Shown here: in pieces, positions 40,334 to 51,289 of the stretch
How the letters are laid out: each line of letters starts with the position of its first letter
Numbering within the stretch: the first letter of the stretch is position 1
Origin: Aedes albopictus
Lineage: Eukaryota > Arthropoda > Insecta > Diptera > Culicidae
DNA: 64,000 bases
Direction of reading: 5' to 3'
NCBI RefSeq assembly: GCF_035046485.1
Contig: NC_085137.1
Location: 442,808,334-442,872,333, forward strand
Position numbers and translations under genes: made by a program
The notes under the pieces: generated by a model
Database searches by the model: none
Told to the model about the DNA's origin: nothing
Seen by the model: the letters and a program-made list of their open reading frames with translations, nothing else

Positions 40334-42408
40334 TCACATCGGGCTAGGCTTCTTCCTTTTTAGAGATATTTGATTTTTTTCCTCAAACTTCAACCAAAAT
40401 TCCTTAATCATTTCTTTCCATTCCGACGTTGCTTGAATAGCGTCAATTTTGAGCTCAATAAACTGTTTGGTTTCCTCTTTCAATTCTCCAAGACTTTTAT
40501 GCTCAGCTAGAGCTTGCAGTCTTACTGCGTTCCCAATAGAAATCTTTTCACAAAGGCGTTTCTCACATTGTTCTTTGAAATATTTTATATCATACTTTTC
40601 AGCCATCGTCAGAAGATCGACCGCCAGTTTTTCAACATTTGGAATACGTTTAGAGTAAATGAAAGTTAGCATTGCATCTACGACTTCAGAGTCAAAATCG
40701 GATAGTCTGATTACGGAATCACCATTCTCCAACCAATCATGGAAAACAGAACTATGAGAGGCAATCATAAATCTGTGAGCTTCCATCTTTTTTTCTTGGG
40801 TCAAGAAAATAACATCTTCGTATTCATCATCTTTCAGTTTTTTTAGATGATCAGTTAAGTATTTTCGGAACAAAGACAGTTGGCAACACAATGTAAAACA
40901 GCCAGCTTCAACCCAGACAACCAATTTGCACGTATAATGAAGTTTATGTTCATGTTATACGTACTTTTATGCGTTAAAGTTACATCGCATAAGATGCAGC
41001 AAAAGTGCCTTATGCGTACAAAAGTGGAGGCGCTATACGTGCATTGACGAAAAAATAATAACGCTATATGACTTGAAGCGATATCTTATGCGATGCACCG
41101 CGTGCACTATTGCGACGCAATTTAGCATCTTATGCGATTTAATAATATTGAAAAAAAAACAATTCTGTCAGCTCGATATCGAACTAATGACCTCTGGATT
41201 GTCGAGCCACACTTCACACATAACACCAAACGCTACTTATGATACAAGCTGATTAATTATTATGATATTATAACTCACCTCAGTGTTTGTTGGAATGCAC
41301 TTGGTTCACTTGCGCTGTGCGTGTTTGGCAGGCTAAAAACGATTTCCCGTACAGTTTTCCTGCCCCTCTCTGGTTAACACCCCCCATTGTTGATTATCAA
41401 GCCAATTCAACAAATAATAATGACTTTGCAACCATAATTATGGTTGTTCACTTTCTTGTAGCTTTTTGGCACTGCATCCACAGTGCAACAGAAACTCTTT
41501 AATTGTTATCACATATCAAATCGCATAATGCCAACATAAACGCTTCTAGCTTATGCGAGTTTGTATGCACACTTCAATGAGTTTATTTGTACTTTTATGC
41601 GATTTCATCCATACACCAATGCGAGGTAAACTGACACAACAAGAAAAGTATCAAGCGAAGTCGTATAATCATCGCAGTACGCAATTATGCGAATTCATTA
41701 GACACTTTGCGAGTTCGCTCGCACGCTTTTACGAGTAAGTAAAGTTCATCGCAATAAAACATCAGAATATCATCTACTACGATGTACTCCTACCTTATAA
41801 AAGTTTATTTGTATTCTCATATGACTTTACCTGATACATCGTAATAAGTTCAAAAAATAACATCGTATGCGATGAAATTTGTCAGTCAGCCGTACATATA
41901 TGCGATAGTGACTCAAAATAGTACTTTATACGATGTACAACGTGGTTTCTTATGCGACTCCTGGTTGTCTGGGAATCGACTTCTGGGACAGGCTAAAAGG
42001 TTGATTGGGTACATTATCTGGCATCTCATTAATAGGGGTCTGCCTACCGAAAGTCCCATTATCACTATCTTTTTTCTCCGCTTTCGCTGAAAACTGATAC
42101 CAGTAATCTATTATGCTGCGCGTCGAATCAAAAACTAGTACGATATAGCTCACTTGTGGAGCACTTCCGGAATCCACTATTTTCAAGTGACCTTTTGTTG
42201 TAAACTCAGAGTTCATCTCCAGGGACATTTTCCACCAGTGTCCCGCAAAGGAAAATTTGTCGGATTCGATAGTTTCCCCATTGGCAAACTTCGCAACTGA
42301 GTCACGTTCGAAATTCACAGTCCACGTTGCAACCATCACTTTGTTGTTTCCCTTTGTGATGATGGGCAAATGGGTTAGCTCGTGTTTCAGTAACGGGGAT
42401 GGGTTCAT
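40334..42408 (-). pseudogene. MATH-BTB gene disrupted by a transposon
   Basis: The 5' part (42408-41974) encodes 145 codons covering most of the MATH domain (VATWTVNF, then a core like the paralogue's). The 3' part (40909-40334) encodes the last MATH strand (CFTLCCQL), BTB (DVIFLTQEKKMEAHRFMIAS, FIYSKRIPNVEKLAVDLL) and the BACK region, ending KRKKPSPM. Between them lies a 1062-bp TIR element with an AA duplication. Taking out the element and one AA gives an uninterrupted 336-codon frame in which the joint (SQKSI|EAGCF) aligns with the paralogue's SRVISDGF. As it stands the gene would give a 152-residue MATH-only product ending in element sequence. No other stop or frameshift is visible, which suggests a recent insertion. 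Convergent with the intact gene 8.2 kb away. Confidence 0.88.
40912..41973. mobile_element. 1062-bp TIR element, CCCAGACAACCA ends, AA duplication
   Basis: The 12-bp ends CCCAGACAACCA and TGGTTGTCTGGG are perfectly inverted. AA lies outside both (40910-40911, 41974-41975). Inside, TTATGCGAT/ATCGCATAA-type words recur many times, and a tRNA-like B box (TTAGTTCGATATC) lies on the minus strand near 41180. No transposase frame. Confidence 0.88.
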
Positions 42409-42935
42409 TTCGATTCAGGATATAATGCTGCGTACAATTACAAAAAAAACTAATTAATGCGGAACAAGAACTAAATAAATTGACACCCACAATTATTTTT
42501 AAAAATCTGGAGAGAAAACGTTCCTACGTGCACTCGTAGTGAAGAGTCGATTGAAACTGATTTCACGCGGTTGCACAATCATTTCTTCAAGTGCAATGAA
42601 TATTCCCACTTTTTATCAATTTTATAAGACTCCATTGAATGATAACCATACCATTCCACCATTCAGTTATAGGGAAAATCAACACACCTATTGTACAGTA
42701 AGTGACGTCAGTCAATCCGGCTGTATATTTTTATGAACAAGGAGAGGCTAAACCTTGAGGAGATCCGCGTTTTTCTTCTGAATGAAAATTGGTTCAGGAC
42801 GTGGTTAGCAATACCAAAAATGTGTTTCAACTAAATCTTCAAATAGCTATATCTTAGCGATGCCTTAATCGATTTTTCAAAATTCTTTTTCCCATTTTCT
42901 AGTTTTGGATATCTGTACAAGAAATAAAAGTTTCC
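42409..42935 (-). promoter_or_regulatory. 5' region of the disrupted MATH-BTB gene
   Basis: On the minus strand an acceptor TTGTACGCAG ends 20 nt before the ATG, and the bases after it (CATTATATCCTGAATCGAA) resemble those in the paralogue. A TCAGTTTC initiator-like word begins near 42560. The donor is uncertain (GTAGGA near 42510 is one option). 42740-42935 is unassigned. Confidence 0.4.
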
Positions 42936-44150
42936 TGTCGGAAGTTCCTGTCGGAATTCTTGAAAGAATGTCTTGGAGAAATTCTCAACATAATTCTTGT
43001 AGTAATTCCTGGAGAAATTCTTGAAAAAAATGTTGAAAGAAGTCTTGGAGCAGTTCCTGAAGAAATCAATGAAAAAAAAAAATTCTCAGAGGAATTCCTT
43101 GGGTTGTCCCAGGAATATTTTCTTGAGGCATTTCTAGAGGTTTCCTGAAGAATCTTGGAAGTATTTATGAAGAAATTTCTGGAGGATGTTTTGGATGAAT
43201 TCTAGAAGAAATTACTTGAAAAACTTTCTGAAGATATTTCTGGCGAAATTCCTGAAGGGAATCTGGGAGGAATTCTTGGCAGAAGTTTAAAACTCCTGGT
43301 GAAATTCCTGTACGAATATTAGGAGGAATTCTTGGAGGAATTCTTGGAAGAATTCTAGACAGATGTGTTGGATGTGTTGGAGGAATTTCTGGCTGAATTT
43401 TTGGGGAAATTCCTTGAGGAATTCTTGGTGAATTTCCTGGATGAATTGTTGGGGGAATCCCTGAAGATATTATAAGAGGAATTCCTGGATGAATTGCTGG
43501 AAGATTTCCAAGTGAAATTCCAGAAAGATTTTTTTAAGGAATTTCTGAAGGTGTAATACTTTCTTGAGGAATTTCTAAAGGTTTCCTGAATAATCCTGGA
43601 GGTATTCATGGAGGAATTTTTAGAGGAGGTCTTGAAAAAAAATCTTTAAAAATCCCTGGAGAAATTCCTGGAAGAATTTATCGAGGAATTCCTGGAAAAA
43701 TTCCTGGAGGATTTCCTGAAATAATTTATGTATAAATTCCTTAAAAATTTTCTTCACGAATTCCTAGAGAAATTTCTGGAGAAATGCGTGATAGTAATCT
43801 CGGATGAATTAATGGAATAATTTTTGGAAGAATTTTCGTAGAGTTTTCCACAGGTTTCTGGAGAAATTTTTCGAGGAATTTCGAGAGAAATTCCTAAAGG
43901 GATTTTTGGAGAAAGTCCTAGAAAAATTCTTGGAGGAATTTCTAGAGAAATTCTTGGAGGAATTCCTGGAGAAATTCTTGGAGAAATTCCTAGTGGAATT
44001 CTTGAAAGAATTCTTGGAGAAATTCCTCGAGGGATTCTTGCAAGAATTTTCGAGGAATTTCTAGAAATATTTCAGGAAGAATTATTGGCAGAAGTTCTTT
44101 GAGTAATTGTTGAAAGATTTTTTGGATGAAATACATCGATAAAGTAAAGA
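42935..44150. repeat. Degenerate minisatellite, GAATTCCTGGAGAAATTC type
   Basis: Diverged units such as GGAATTCTTGGAGAAATTCC over 1.2 kb. It abuts the 3' tail of the LINE. Confidence 0.8.
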
Positions 44151-44155
44151 TATAC

Positions 44156-45019
44156 AATAATAATAATAATAATAATCCATTTATTTATCATTTGATAATT
44201 TACAATAAAACATAAATTCATCTTATTATCTAAACACATACAAACAAATTCATCTTCTTCGAACATTAATAAATCTTATTGTCTAAATCGTTCTTTAATC
44301 CACCTCACACAATTTCTCTTGAATTCAGGAACACTTCTCATAGTTCTTATTTCAATTGGCAATTCATTAAATATTCTTATTCCACTAAAATAAATAGATT
44401 TTTGCGTACTTGTCATAGTAAATGGCACAACACGTAAATCATCACTTCGTCTAGTTGAATAATTATGTATGTTTCGTCCACGCAAAATAATATTTGTCAA
44501 GTATTCCGGCAAGAGGTTATTAGTCAATTTAAAGATTATTGTCAATACATTAAAAACTATTCGTTCTTTCACTGACAGCCATTGTAATGTGTCCAACATA
44601 ACTCTTATGGGTGTATACCTGTTGCAGCTCAGAATAAACCTCATAAACTTGTTTTGCAATCTTTGCAATCTTTTCTGATGTATATCACTAGCTAAAAATA
44701 TCACTGAGGAACAATAATCAATATGTGGTGCCACCAAAGTTTTATACACAAATATTTTACTCCAAAACGTCATTTGACTACTCAATCGAACTAGCATGCC
44801 GTACTTTTTCGCTATCTTTTTAATCACATTGTCGATGTGTGCTTTGAATGTCAATTTTTGGTCAATTAGGACCCCGAGGTACTTAAAGACCTCTACTCTC
44901 TCAATTTCAATTCCTTCAATATAAATTTTCAAATCTGCATAATTTAGCTGCTTCTTATTACTTATAATCATTGTCTTAGTTTTCTGAACATTTAATTTAA
45001 GTTTTTTCACTTGTAGAGC
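44156..45019 (-). mobile_element. 5'-truncated non-LTR retrotransposon (LINE), 3' end with ATT repeats
   Basis: Minus-strand copy. A 244-codon open frame (45010-44276) encodes the C-terminal part of a reverse transcriptase ORF. It includes the post-catalytic KLNVQKTKTMIIS and FKYLGVLIDQKLTFKAHI blocks, then the CNRYTPIRVMLDTLQWLSV region typical of Jockey/CR1/I-group LINEs. The catalytic YxDD and everything upstream are missing, so the copy was truncated at about 45019, as is usual for incomplete target-primed reverse transcription. After the stop there is a 100-nt 3' UTR and an ATT trinucleotide tail (44156-44177). The frame is intact, so the insertion is fairly young. It lies in a copy of the 150-bp repeat seen at 15.6 kb. 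Confidence 0.85.
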
Positions 45020-45070
45020 TTGAAGGTCCTAATCCCAGAATAGTTTGGATGACCTAGATCACCAAGTGAG
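45015..45070 (+). repeat. Fragment of the 150-bp repeat of 15.6-16.1 kb
   Basis: AGTTTGGATGACCTAG and flanking words match the tandem units at 15.6-16.1 kb. It directly adjoins the LINE's 5' end. Confidence 0.5.
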
Positions 45071-45296
45071 TAAGTTTTTAATTATAATTGATGTAGCCTA
45101 AGAATACCTACCAAAATATTTCAATAAACATTTTTGCCCACCACATTATAATACGCCATCACAGTGCAACGAAGAAATCTGCCTCTGTGGTTGTGAAATA
45201 CGATGCTTCGTATGCAGAAAATCCACGCACACATTTGCTTGCATCTTCCCTAGGCGAAAACTACTGAACATACCCATTTTACCGACGACAAAAAGC

Positions 45297-45675
45297 GATG
45301 GATTTGATTCATTGAATAGGTTTTGCTGCATCCTGCAGCAGTGAAATAAAACTTTGAAGTACCAAAGAGCTTTTGTGGAGTGCGAATTGAAGGTTGGTCC
45401 AACAAGTGAATTTGGTGAATTGAAAATTGCACGGTGATGAACAACAAGTCGGCTAGTTGTTGCTTTGGTACGGATGCCTTCGTCACGCACAACGAGAAAA
45501 AATGTTAACTCGTAAACGGAGTGAAATTGAAACGTAAAATTTTGCGTAATTATTGATAGTCTACAGCTTTTAGCTTCCATTCGATGATCCATTGGCATAG
45601 GTAAGTTGGAATGTATGAAATTATTTGCTTTTTTCCGTCTGATGTGACGGGAATAAGCGCATATGACGCAGTAGC
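45297..45675 (-). repeat. Dispersed repeat, copy B (uninterrupted)
   Basis: Continuous counterpart of the split copy at 8649-8890 plus 11505-11700. A 192-codon minus-strand frame covers it, but the corresponding frame in copy A is not conserved over its length, so it is probably non-coding. Confidence 0.5.
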
Positions 45676-45779
45676 TTTCTATCCTACTAGCCATCGTATC
45701 AAACTCCCAAAAATCAAAGTTCATTCAGATCTGACCGTGTCGTTCGTAAATCAACATCCTACTCGTGGAACTTGTTGCA

Positions 45780-46760
45780 GCTACCCCCGAACAGTTCTTG
45801 AAGCGTAAAATTCAACTCAATCCGCGATGCAGCAGCTGCCAGTCACTCCACAGTCGGTTGCCACATCTCATTCGGTTGTCAATTCTTTGCGTTTCGAGTG
45901 GGGGATGCCTTTATCATACGCGCAAATTGTAGACACCATGCAAAACTCCTCCCAAGGTAATCTAGTTCCAGTTCGTGCCTTGCTAATGTGGAGCTCTTTG
46001 GGAGGAGATCTAGAGCTTGCGCCATCCGCGGCCGACCGCGACCGCTCTGTGTGACATGCAAAGATGCAAAGCTCGCCGTAGTCGCGAAAAGCAAGTTTTT
46101 GTTCTTGCCCGTGCGCTGCTGCAATCGGCCGGCGACAGGTACCGTAGCAGATCGAACATGGACCCGTTTTTTTTTGCGAAACTGTTTCAATTCTTGATTG
46201 GTCGTTTCGGGGTTTGGATTGCTGGGTGGCTGTTGCCAGGTGGAAGACGGTTGGTCAATGACCAGTAACGGGCTCGCTAAAATGTCATTACTTTGGATTG
46301 GATTATGCGCTGGCTGGTGGTACCCCGTCCGGTACAGTTATTACCGATCGGACCGAGGAAGTCTCTGATTCAATATTGAAAGTAAAAGGGTTCTACCTAC
46401 TCGTTTGGACGGCGAGTGGTGGTGCCTTGGAAACGAGTTTCGATCTTTTCTACTTGGTAGTCGGATGCAATCGGTACCTAACCGGTTTGAAATATTATTC
46501 GGTTGAATTGAACGGGTCTGGTATTGGTTCGAGCTCTAAATCACAGCAATCGATCAAGCCGAGTCTCAGCCGATGATGTTTTCCAAAACTTATCACAGTA
46601 TTGTTTGAAGCAGCGATTTTGGGCCCTCCCTCAATTCTGTCGATGGCCAAAAACTACTCCTAGCAGCCACACCACCTCTCGATGTTTCTAGAAGGGTTTC
46701 AATGCCAGCGAACGGTATCGATGGTTTCGATTCAGTGCACCAAAATAAGGGAAAGAGGGG
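45780..46760. other. Balanced-composition stretch, no gene assigned
   Basis: 45827-46580 has mixed composition and several frames of 65-100 codons on both strands, none with a recognised domain. A plus-strand frame MQQLPVTPQSVATSHSVVNS (from 45827) is followed by a CAAGGTAATC donor-like word at 45954 and could be a first coding exon. The evidence is weak. Confidence 0.2.
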
Positions 46761-46827
46761 GGAAATGCGCCACGAAGTAAAAATTCGATTAATTTTACAT
46801 TCGGTGCTCGAAAACATTTAAAATACA

Positions 46828-46915
46828 CTAAAACCTCTTTTTATGCATGTTATTTTTATGCACTTTTAATTTATGCACCTTTTTTATGCCCTGCATAAAA
46901 AGAGGGAAAGCTACT
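46828..46915. mobile_element. Hairpin fragment with CCTCTTTTTATGCA arms
   Basis: CCTCTTTTTATGCA and TGCATAAAAAGAGG are inverted. The left side extends to TACACTAAAACC, but the right side does not, so the copy is diverged or truncated. Confidence 0.4.
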
Positions 46916-46989
46916 CAGAACCAATATGGTTCATAAGAATATTTATTAATGACGGGGACTATTGCAACGGTGGCCAAGGAGTGTTACAG

Positions 46990-47866
46990 AGGAGAGCAAA
47001 GGAAGGTTCCTGATTCGTTTTTGGGTGTTTTCGAAGGTCTCATGTGCGTTACATGGGGTCCGAGTGGGTCTTAAGGGGGTTTCGGAGTCATTTCAGGAAG
47101 TCTCAGAGCATTTTCGGCTGGTTTCAGAGGCGTTTTAGGGGTTTTGGTTTAGGAGGATATTTTGAGGCATTTCAGGATGTTTCAGACCATTTTAGGTGTG
47201 ATTCAGAAGCGTTACGGAGGAGTTTTCGGGGTGTTCGGAGCTTCTCAGGTGCGTTACATGGGGTCCGAGAGAGTTTAAGGGGGATTTTGAAGGCATTTCA
47301 GGACGTGTTTCAGTGCATTTTCTGTGGAATTAAGAGGCGTTACGAAAGCGTTACGGAGGAGCATAGGTTTGGAGTAACTCAGATGCGTTACATGGGGTCC
47401 GAGGGGGTTTAAGGGGGATATTGGAGGCATTGCAGAATGTCTCAGACCATTTCCGGCGTGATTTAGAGGCGTTACGGAAGCGTTACGGAGGAGTTTTTGG
47501 GGGGTTTGGGGCCTTTCAGGAGCGTTACATGGGGTCCGAGGAGGTTTAAGGGGGATTTTGGAGGCATTGAGGAAGGTTTTTGACCATTTTTGGCGTGATT
47601 GAGAGGCGTTACGAAAGCGTTACGCAGAAGTTTCGGGGGGTTCGGAGCTTCTCAGGTGCGTTACTTACATGGGATCCGAGGGGGTTTAAGGGAGATTTTG
47701 GAGGCATTTCAAGATGTTTCAGAGCATTTTCTGCGGATTCAGAGGAGTTACTGAAGCGTTACGGAGGAGTTCTCAGAGGTTTCGAAGCCTTTTAGGTGCG
47801 TTACATGGGGTCCCCGGGGGTTTGAGGGGGATTTTTGAGGCATTTCAGGAAGTTTCAGAGCAGACT
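46990..47866 (+). repeat. Diverged tandem repeat, mostly 134-140-bp units
   Basis: CGTTACATGGGGTCCGAG-type anchors lie at 47047, 47252, 47386, 47523, 47659 and 47799, with GGCATTTCAGGA and GTTTCAGAGGCGTTAC blocks between. Related arrays are at 51.3-52.5 and 58.9-61.5 kb. Confidence 0.75.
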
Positions 47867-48091
47867 CTGAAATACTTTAAAACGCCCCTCAAACCTCTTG
47901 CAACGCCTTTAAAGCTCCTGAGTCCCTTGAATTGCCCCTAAAGCCCCTTGGAACACCCCTGAAACCCACTTAATACAATTTAAATACCCCAGAATTCCTC
48001 ACAATCTCATGAAAACACCAAAAATCTTGACAGAACACCCTCAAAAGGCTCCTCAAATCCCCCGAAACAACCCCTTAAAACGCCCCTGAAG
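47867..48091 (-). repeat. Same repeat family in inverted orientation
   Basis: From TCAGAGCAGACTCTGA (about 47855-47870) the repeat words appear as reverse complements (AACGCCCCTCAAACCTC). This continues after the TIR element to about 49170. Confidence 0.55.
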
Positions 48092-48093
48092 TA

Positions 48094-49078
48094 GAGTGTC
48101 CTTCCCGGGACATCCCGGGACAAGAATTCCCGGGATTTGTATGATTTCGGGATTTCCCGAATCCCGGGATATAGTTTTAGAAATCCCGACCATCCCGGGA
48201 TTCCCGGGATAAAGATCATTTATAGCTATAACTACTAAATATTAATGCAAAACATTATTTTCACTTTTGAAATCTGATCGGTTTTTTCACATGCACTACC
48301 ATCGGGCTTTGGGCTATAGGTTTTACTTGAAAAAGAAAAAAATAATAATGAAAATATTGATTTTATGTTATGCATTTAATTTAAATTTTCTATCTTACTG
48401 GTTTATTCAGTAGTTGCAAGAACAATCTGGACATAGCCCCAACTTTGTAATGTTTGGAAACACGATTCCAAACTTGTATTATATTATGTTAATAAATCGA
48501 ATTTTTTTTCTCATGAAATTCATGAATCTCAAAATTAAGTACTACAACATCTTTAAAACTATCAAAAAACCGCAATGAATTACACGCATCGCCTGTTTTC
48601 CTACTCACCGTATGGCGTTACCTTCTATGTGCAAAAAATAGCTAAAAGTAAATCGTAAAAATGTCGTATGGCGAATGACATCTAAAGATAAATTTCTCGA
48701 AGTGGGACGCGTTATTCGAAAAAAAATATTTGGTAGCTTAGATGGATTATGATGCTTATTCCAGTCAAACTATTAGAAATTTGTAATTTTCTACCTTGTA
48801 ATAAATCAACTATCAAAGCGCTAAATACAAATATTTCTTGGTGAGCATCATGCTGATACTTTTATTTCTCCTTATAATACTTCTTGTTTTGGAAACAAAA
48901 TATATTCATAACTGTTCGAAAAAAAATAATACTTGAACTGCACAAGAGAAAAGGAAAACTATTTTCTGGGTTTTTATTAAAATTTTGAAAAATCCCGGGA
49001 TCCCGGGATTTCCCGGGATTAGCTAAGTATTTTGTCCCGAATCCCGGGACAAGAAAAGTGGCCGGGAAATGGACACTC
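48094..49078. mobile_element. 985-bp TIR element rich in CCCGGGA motifs, TA duplication
   Basis: Ends GAGTGTCC and its inverse GGACACTC, with TA outside both (48092-48093, 49079-49080). Inside each end are clusters of CCCGGGAT words. The middle is AT-rich and non-coding. Confidence 0.75.
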
Positions 49079-49389
49079 TACCCTGAAGCGCCTTGGAACC
49101 CCCTTTTTGGGCTCTCTGGGAACTTTCTGGAAACCCTCGTTCAGGCGCAAGAGAGTATGGACCAAAGTGATATGTGGAGGTTTTACAAAACTGTCAATGG
49201 CGTGCGGAGAAAAACTGCGCCTTCTCCCGTCATGCGCAACGACCGTGATGTAATTTAGAACCTCTTCTGACATTTACAGTGATTGAAAAGTCTTTTTAAA
49301 AGCTTTTGATTCTCCAAATTGTAAGAAAAAATACCCTAATTAATCCTGGATGGTCTTAAAATTTACTTTCTACAATACTCACGTTATTT

Positions 49390-51140
49390 AGGATTTTCAG
49401 GTCATATTTTTTTTACACCGAATATCTTCCCACACTACTAAAGAGATCCATATTGCATGGTTTCAGAGCATAAACTCTAGAAAACAATCGCCATCTTAAA
49501 CGTTGATACACTATCTTGGTTGTTCTGGTACTCATTTTTGGACTCCTGACGTATTTGTCATGCTAAATATTCCCATATTGCATGGACTTAGCATCTAAAA
49601 TTACATAAAACAGTCGCTGGTTTGAATTTGGCATGCCTTGGCATGGTCTAGGATTTTCTGGTTACCAGTTTTGGTTAGAGTCCGGCACTCTTCATCATAC
49701 AAATTATAGTCGTATTGCATGGTTTAAGAGACCTCGTAAAACAGCGGACATCTTGGATTTTCTAAATACAAATTTTGTCATGTTTCCCATACCAAATATG
49801 CTCATATTGTAAGGTTTCAAAACCCTACAAAATAGGCTCTAACTTGAAAAATCTTCAGTTCTCCGGTGACCAGACTATTTTTGTACTACGAACATCTTCC
49901 TCATACCAAATACACTTATCTTGCATAGTTTCGAAACTCAAACACGCATAAAACAGCCGCCATCTTGTATTTCGAACCGCTACATTAGATTCATTGGTCA
50001 CCATTTCTGAATTCCGAACATCTTCCCCATACACGATATACCCATATTGCATATTATTAGCTCAAAAATCTACAAAACAGCCGCCATCTTGAATTTTTGT
50101 TTGCAATGTTGGATTTTAGATCGCCATCTTGAATTTTCTGGTAATCATTTTTTACCTCCGAACATTTTCCCCATACCAAATATACTCATTTAGCATAGTT
50201 TTAGAACTTAAAACTTCACAAAACAGTCGCCTTATTGAGTTTTTATCCACCATCTGGGATTTTGGACCGCAATCTTGACTTTTTTGGTGATCACTTGTGA
50301 ACTCAGAACATCTACTCCATACCACTCATATTGCATAGTTTTAGAACTCAAAACTCCAGAAAACAGTCACCATATTGAATTTGTGTCCACCATCTTGTGT
50401 TTTTGACCGCAATGTTGGTTTTACTGGTCACTATTTTTGACCTCCGAGCCTGTTTCCCGTACTAAATATACCCATATTGTACAGTTTTAGAGCTAAAACT
50501 TTACAAAACAATCACCATCTTGAATTTTTGGTCTGCCATTTTTAATTTTAGATCGCCATCTTGGGTTTTTTGATCACCAATTTTGAACTCCGAACAAATA
50601 TTTTCCATGCCAAATATAACCATATTGTATAGTTTTAGAGCTCAGAACTCCAAAAAAAAACAGCCGACATATTGAATTTTTGTCAGCCATATTGAATTTT
50701 AAATCGCCATCTTGGATTTTCTGGTTACCGCTTTACCATACCGAAAATACCCATATTGCATAGTTTTAGAACTCAAAACTCCATAACACAGCCACCATCT
50801 TGATTTGTTTTCCGTCATTTTCGATTAAGGACCGTCATCTTGACTTTTTCGGACATCATTTTTGAACTCCGAACATATTTGCCATACCAAATTGTGTAGT
50901 CTTGGAGCTCAAAACTCCACAAAACAGCCGCCATATTGAATTTGTGTCCGCCATCTTGGATTTTGGACCGCCATGTTGGTTTCTCTGGTCACCATTTTTA
51001 AACTTCGAACATTTGCCCCATACTAAATATACCCATATAGCATAGTTTTAGAACTCAAAACTCCACAAAACAGCCGTCATCTTGGATTTTAGCCAGCTAT
51101 CTTAAATTTTATGGTCACCATATTTGGACTGCGAACATGG
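49390..51140. repeat. Field of GCCATCTTG/ATTGCATAGTTT repeats
   Basis: The sequence AAAACAGCCGCCATCTTG, then TTTTGAACTCCGAACAT, CCATACCAAATATACCCATA and TTGCATAGTTTTAGA recurs in diverged form more than ten times at irregular 110-190-bp spacing. Non-coding. Confidence 0.75.
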
Positions 51141-51289
51141 TTCATCAAGTATGAGCAAGTTTGCACCAAAACCTCTATTTGGGTAACGAGTCGGGATTTC
51201 CAAAATAGAGTTTTTACCTAAATGGATTTGGAGATTGCAAAGAAGTTTAAGAAGGGCGAGTGACTTGGAGATTTAAAGGGGCCATCCGG

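Noticed and set aside
40925..41960. Intron explanation for the interruption in the second MATH-BTB gene
   Set aside because: The boundaries are perfect inverted repeats with a 2-bp duplication and no GT-AG at the ends, and the paralogue has no intron there.
45146..45724. 192-aa minus-strand ORF as a gene
   Set aside because: It covers a dispersed repeat; the frame is not maintained in the other copy and no domain is seen.
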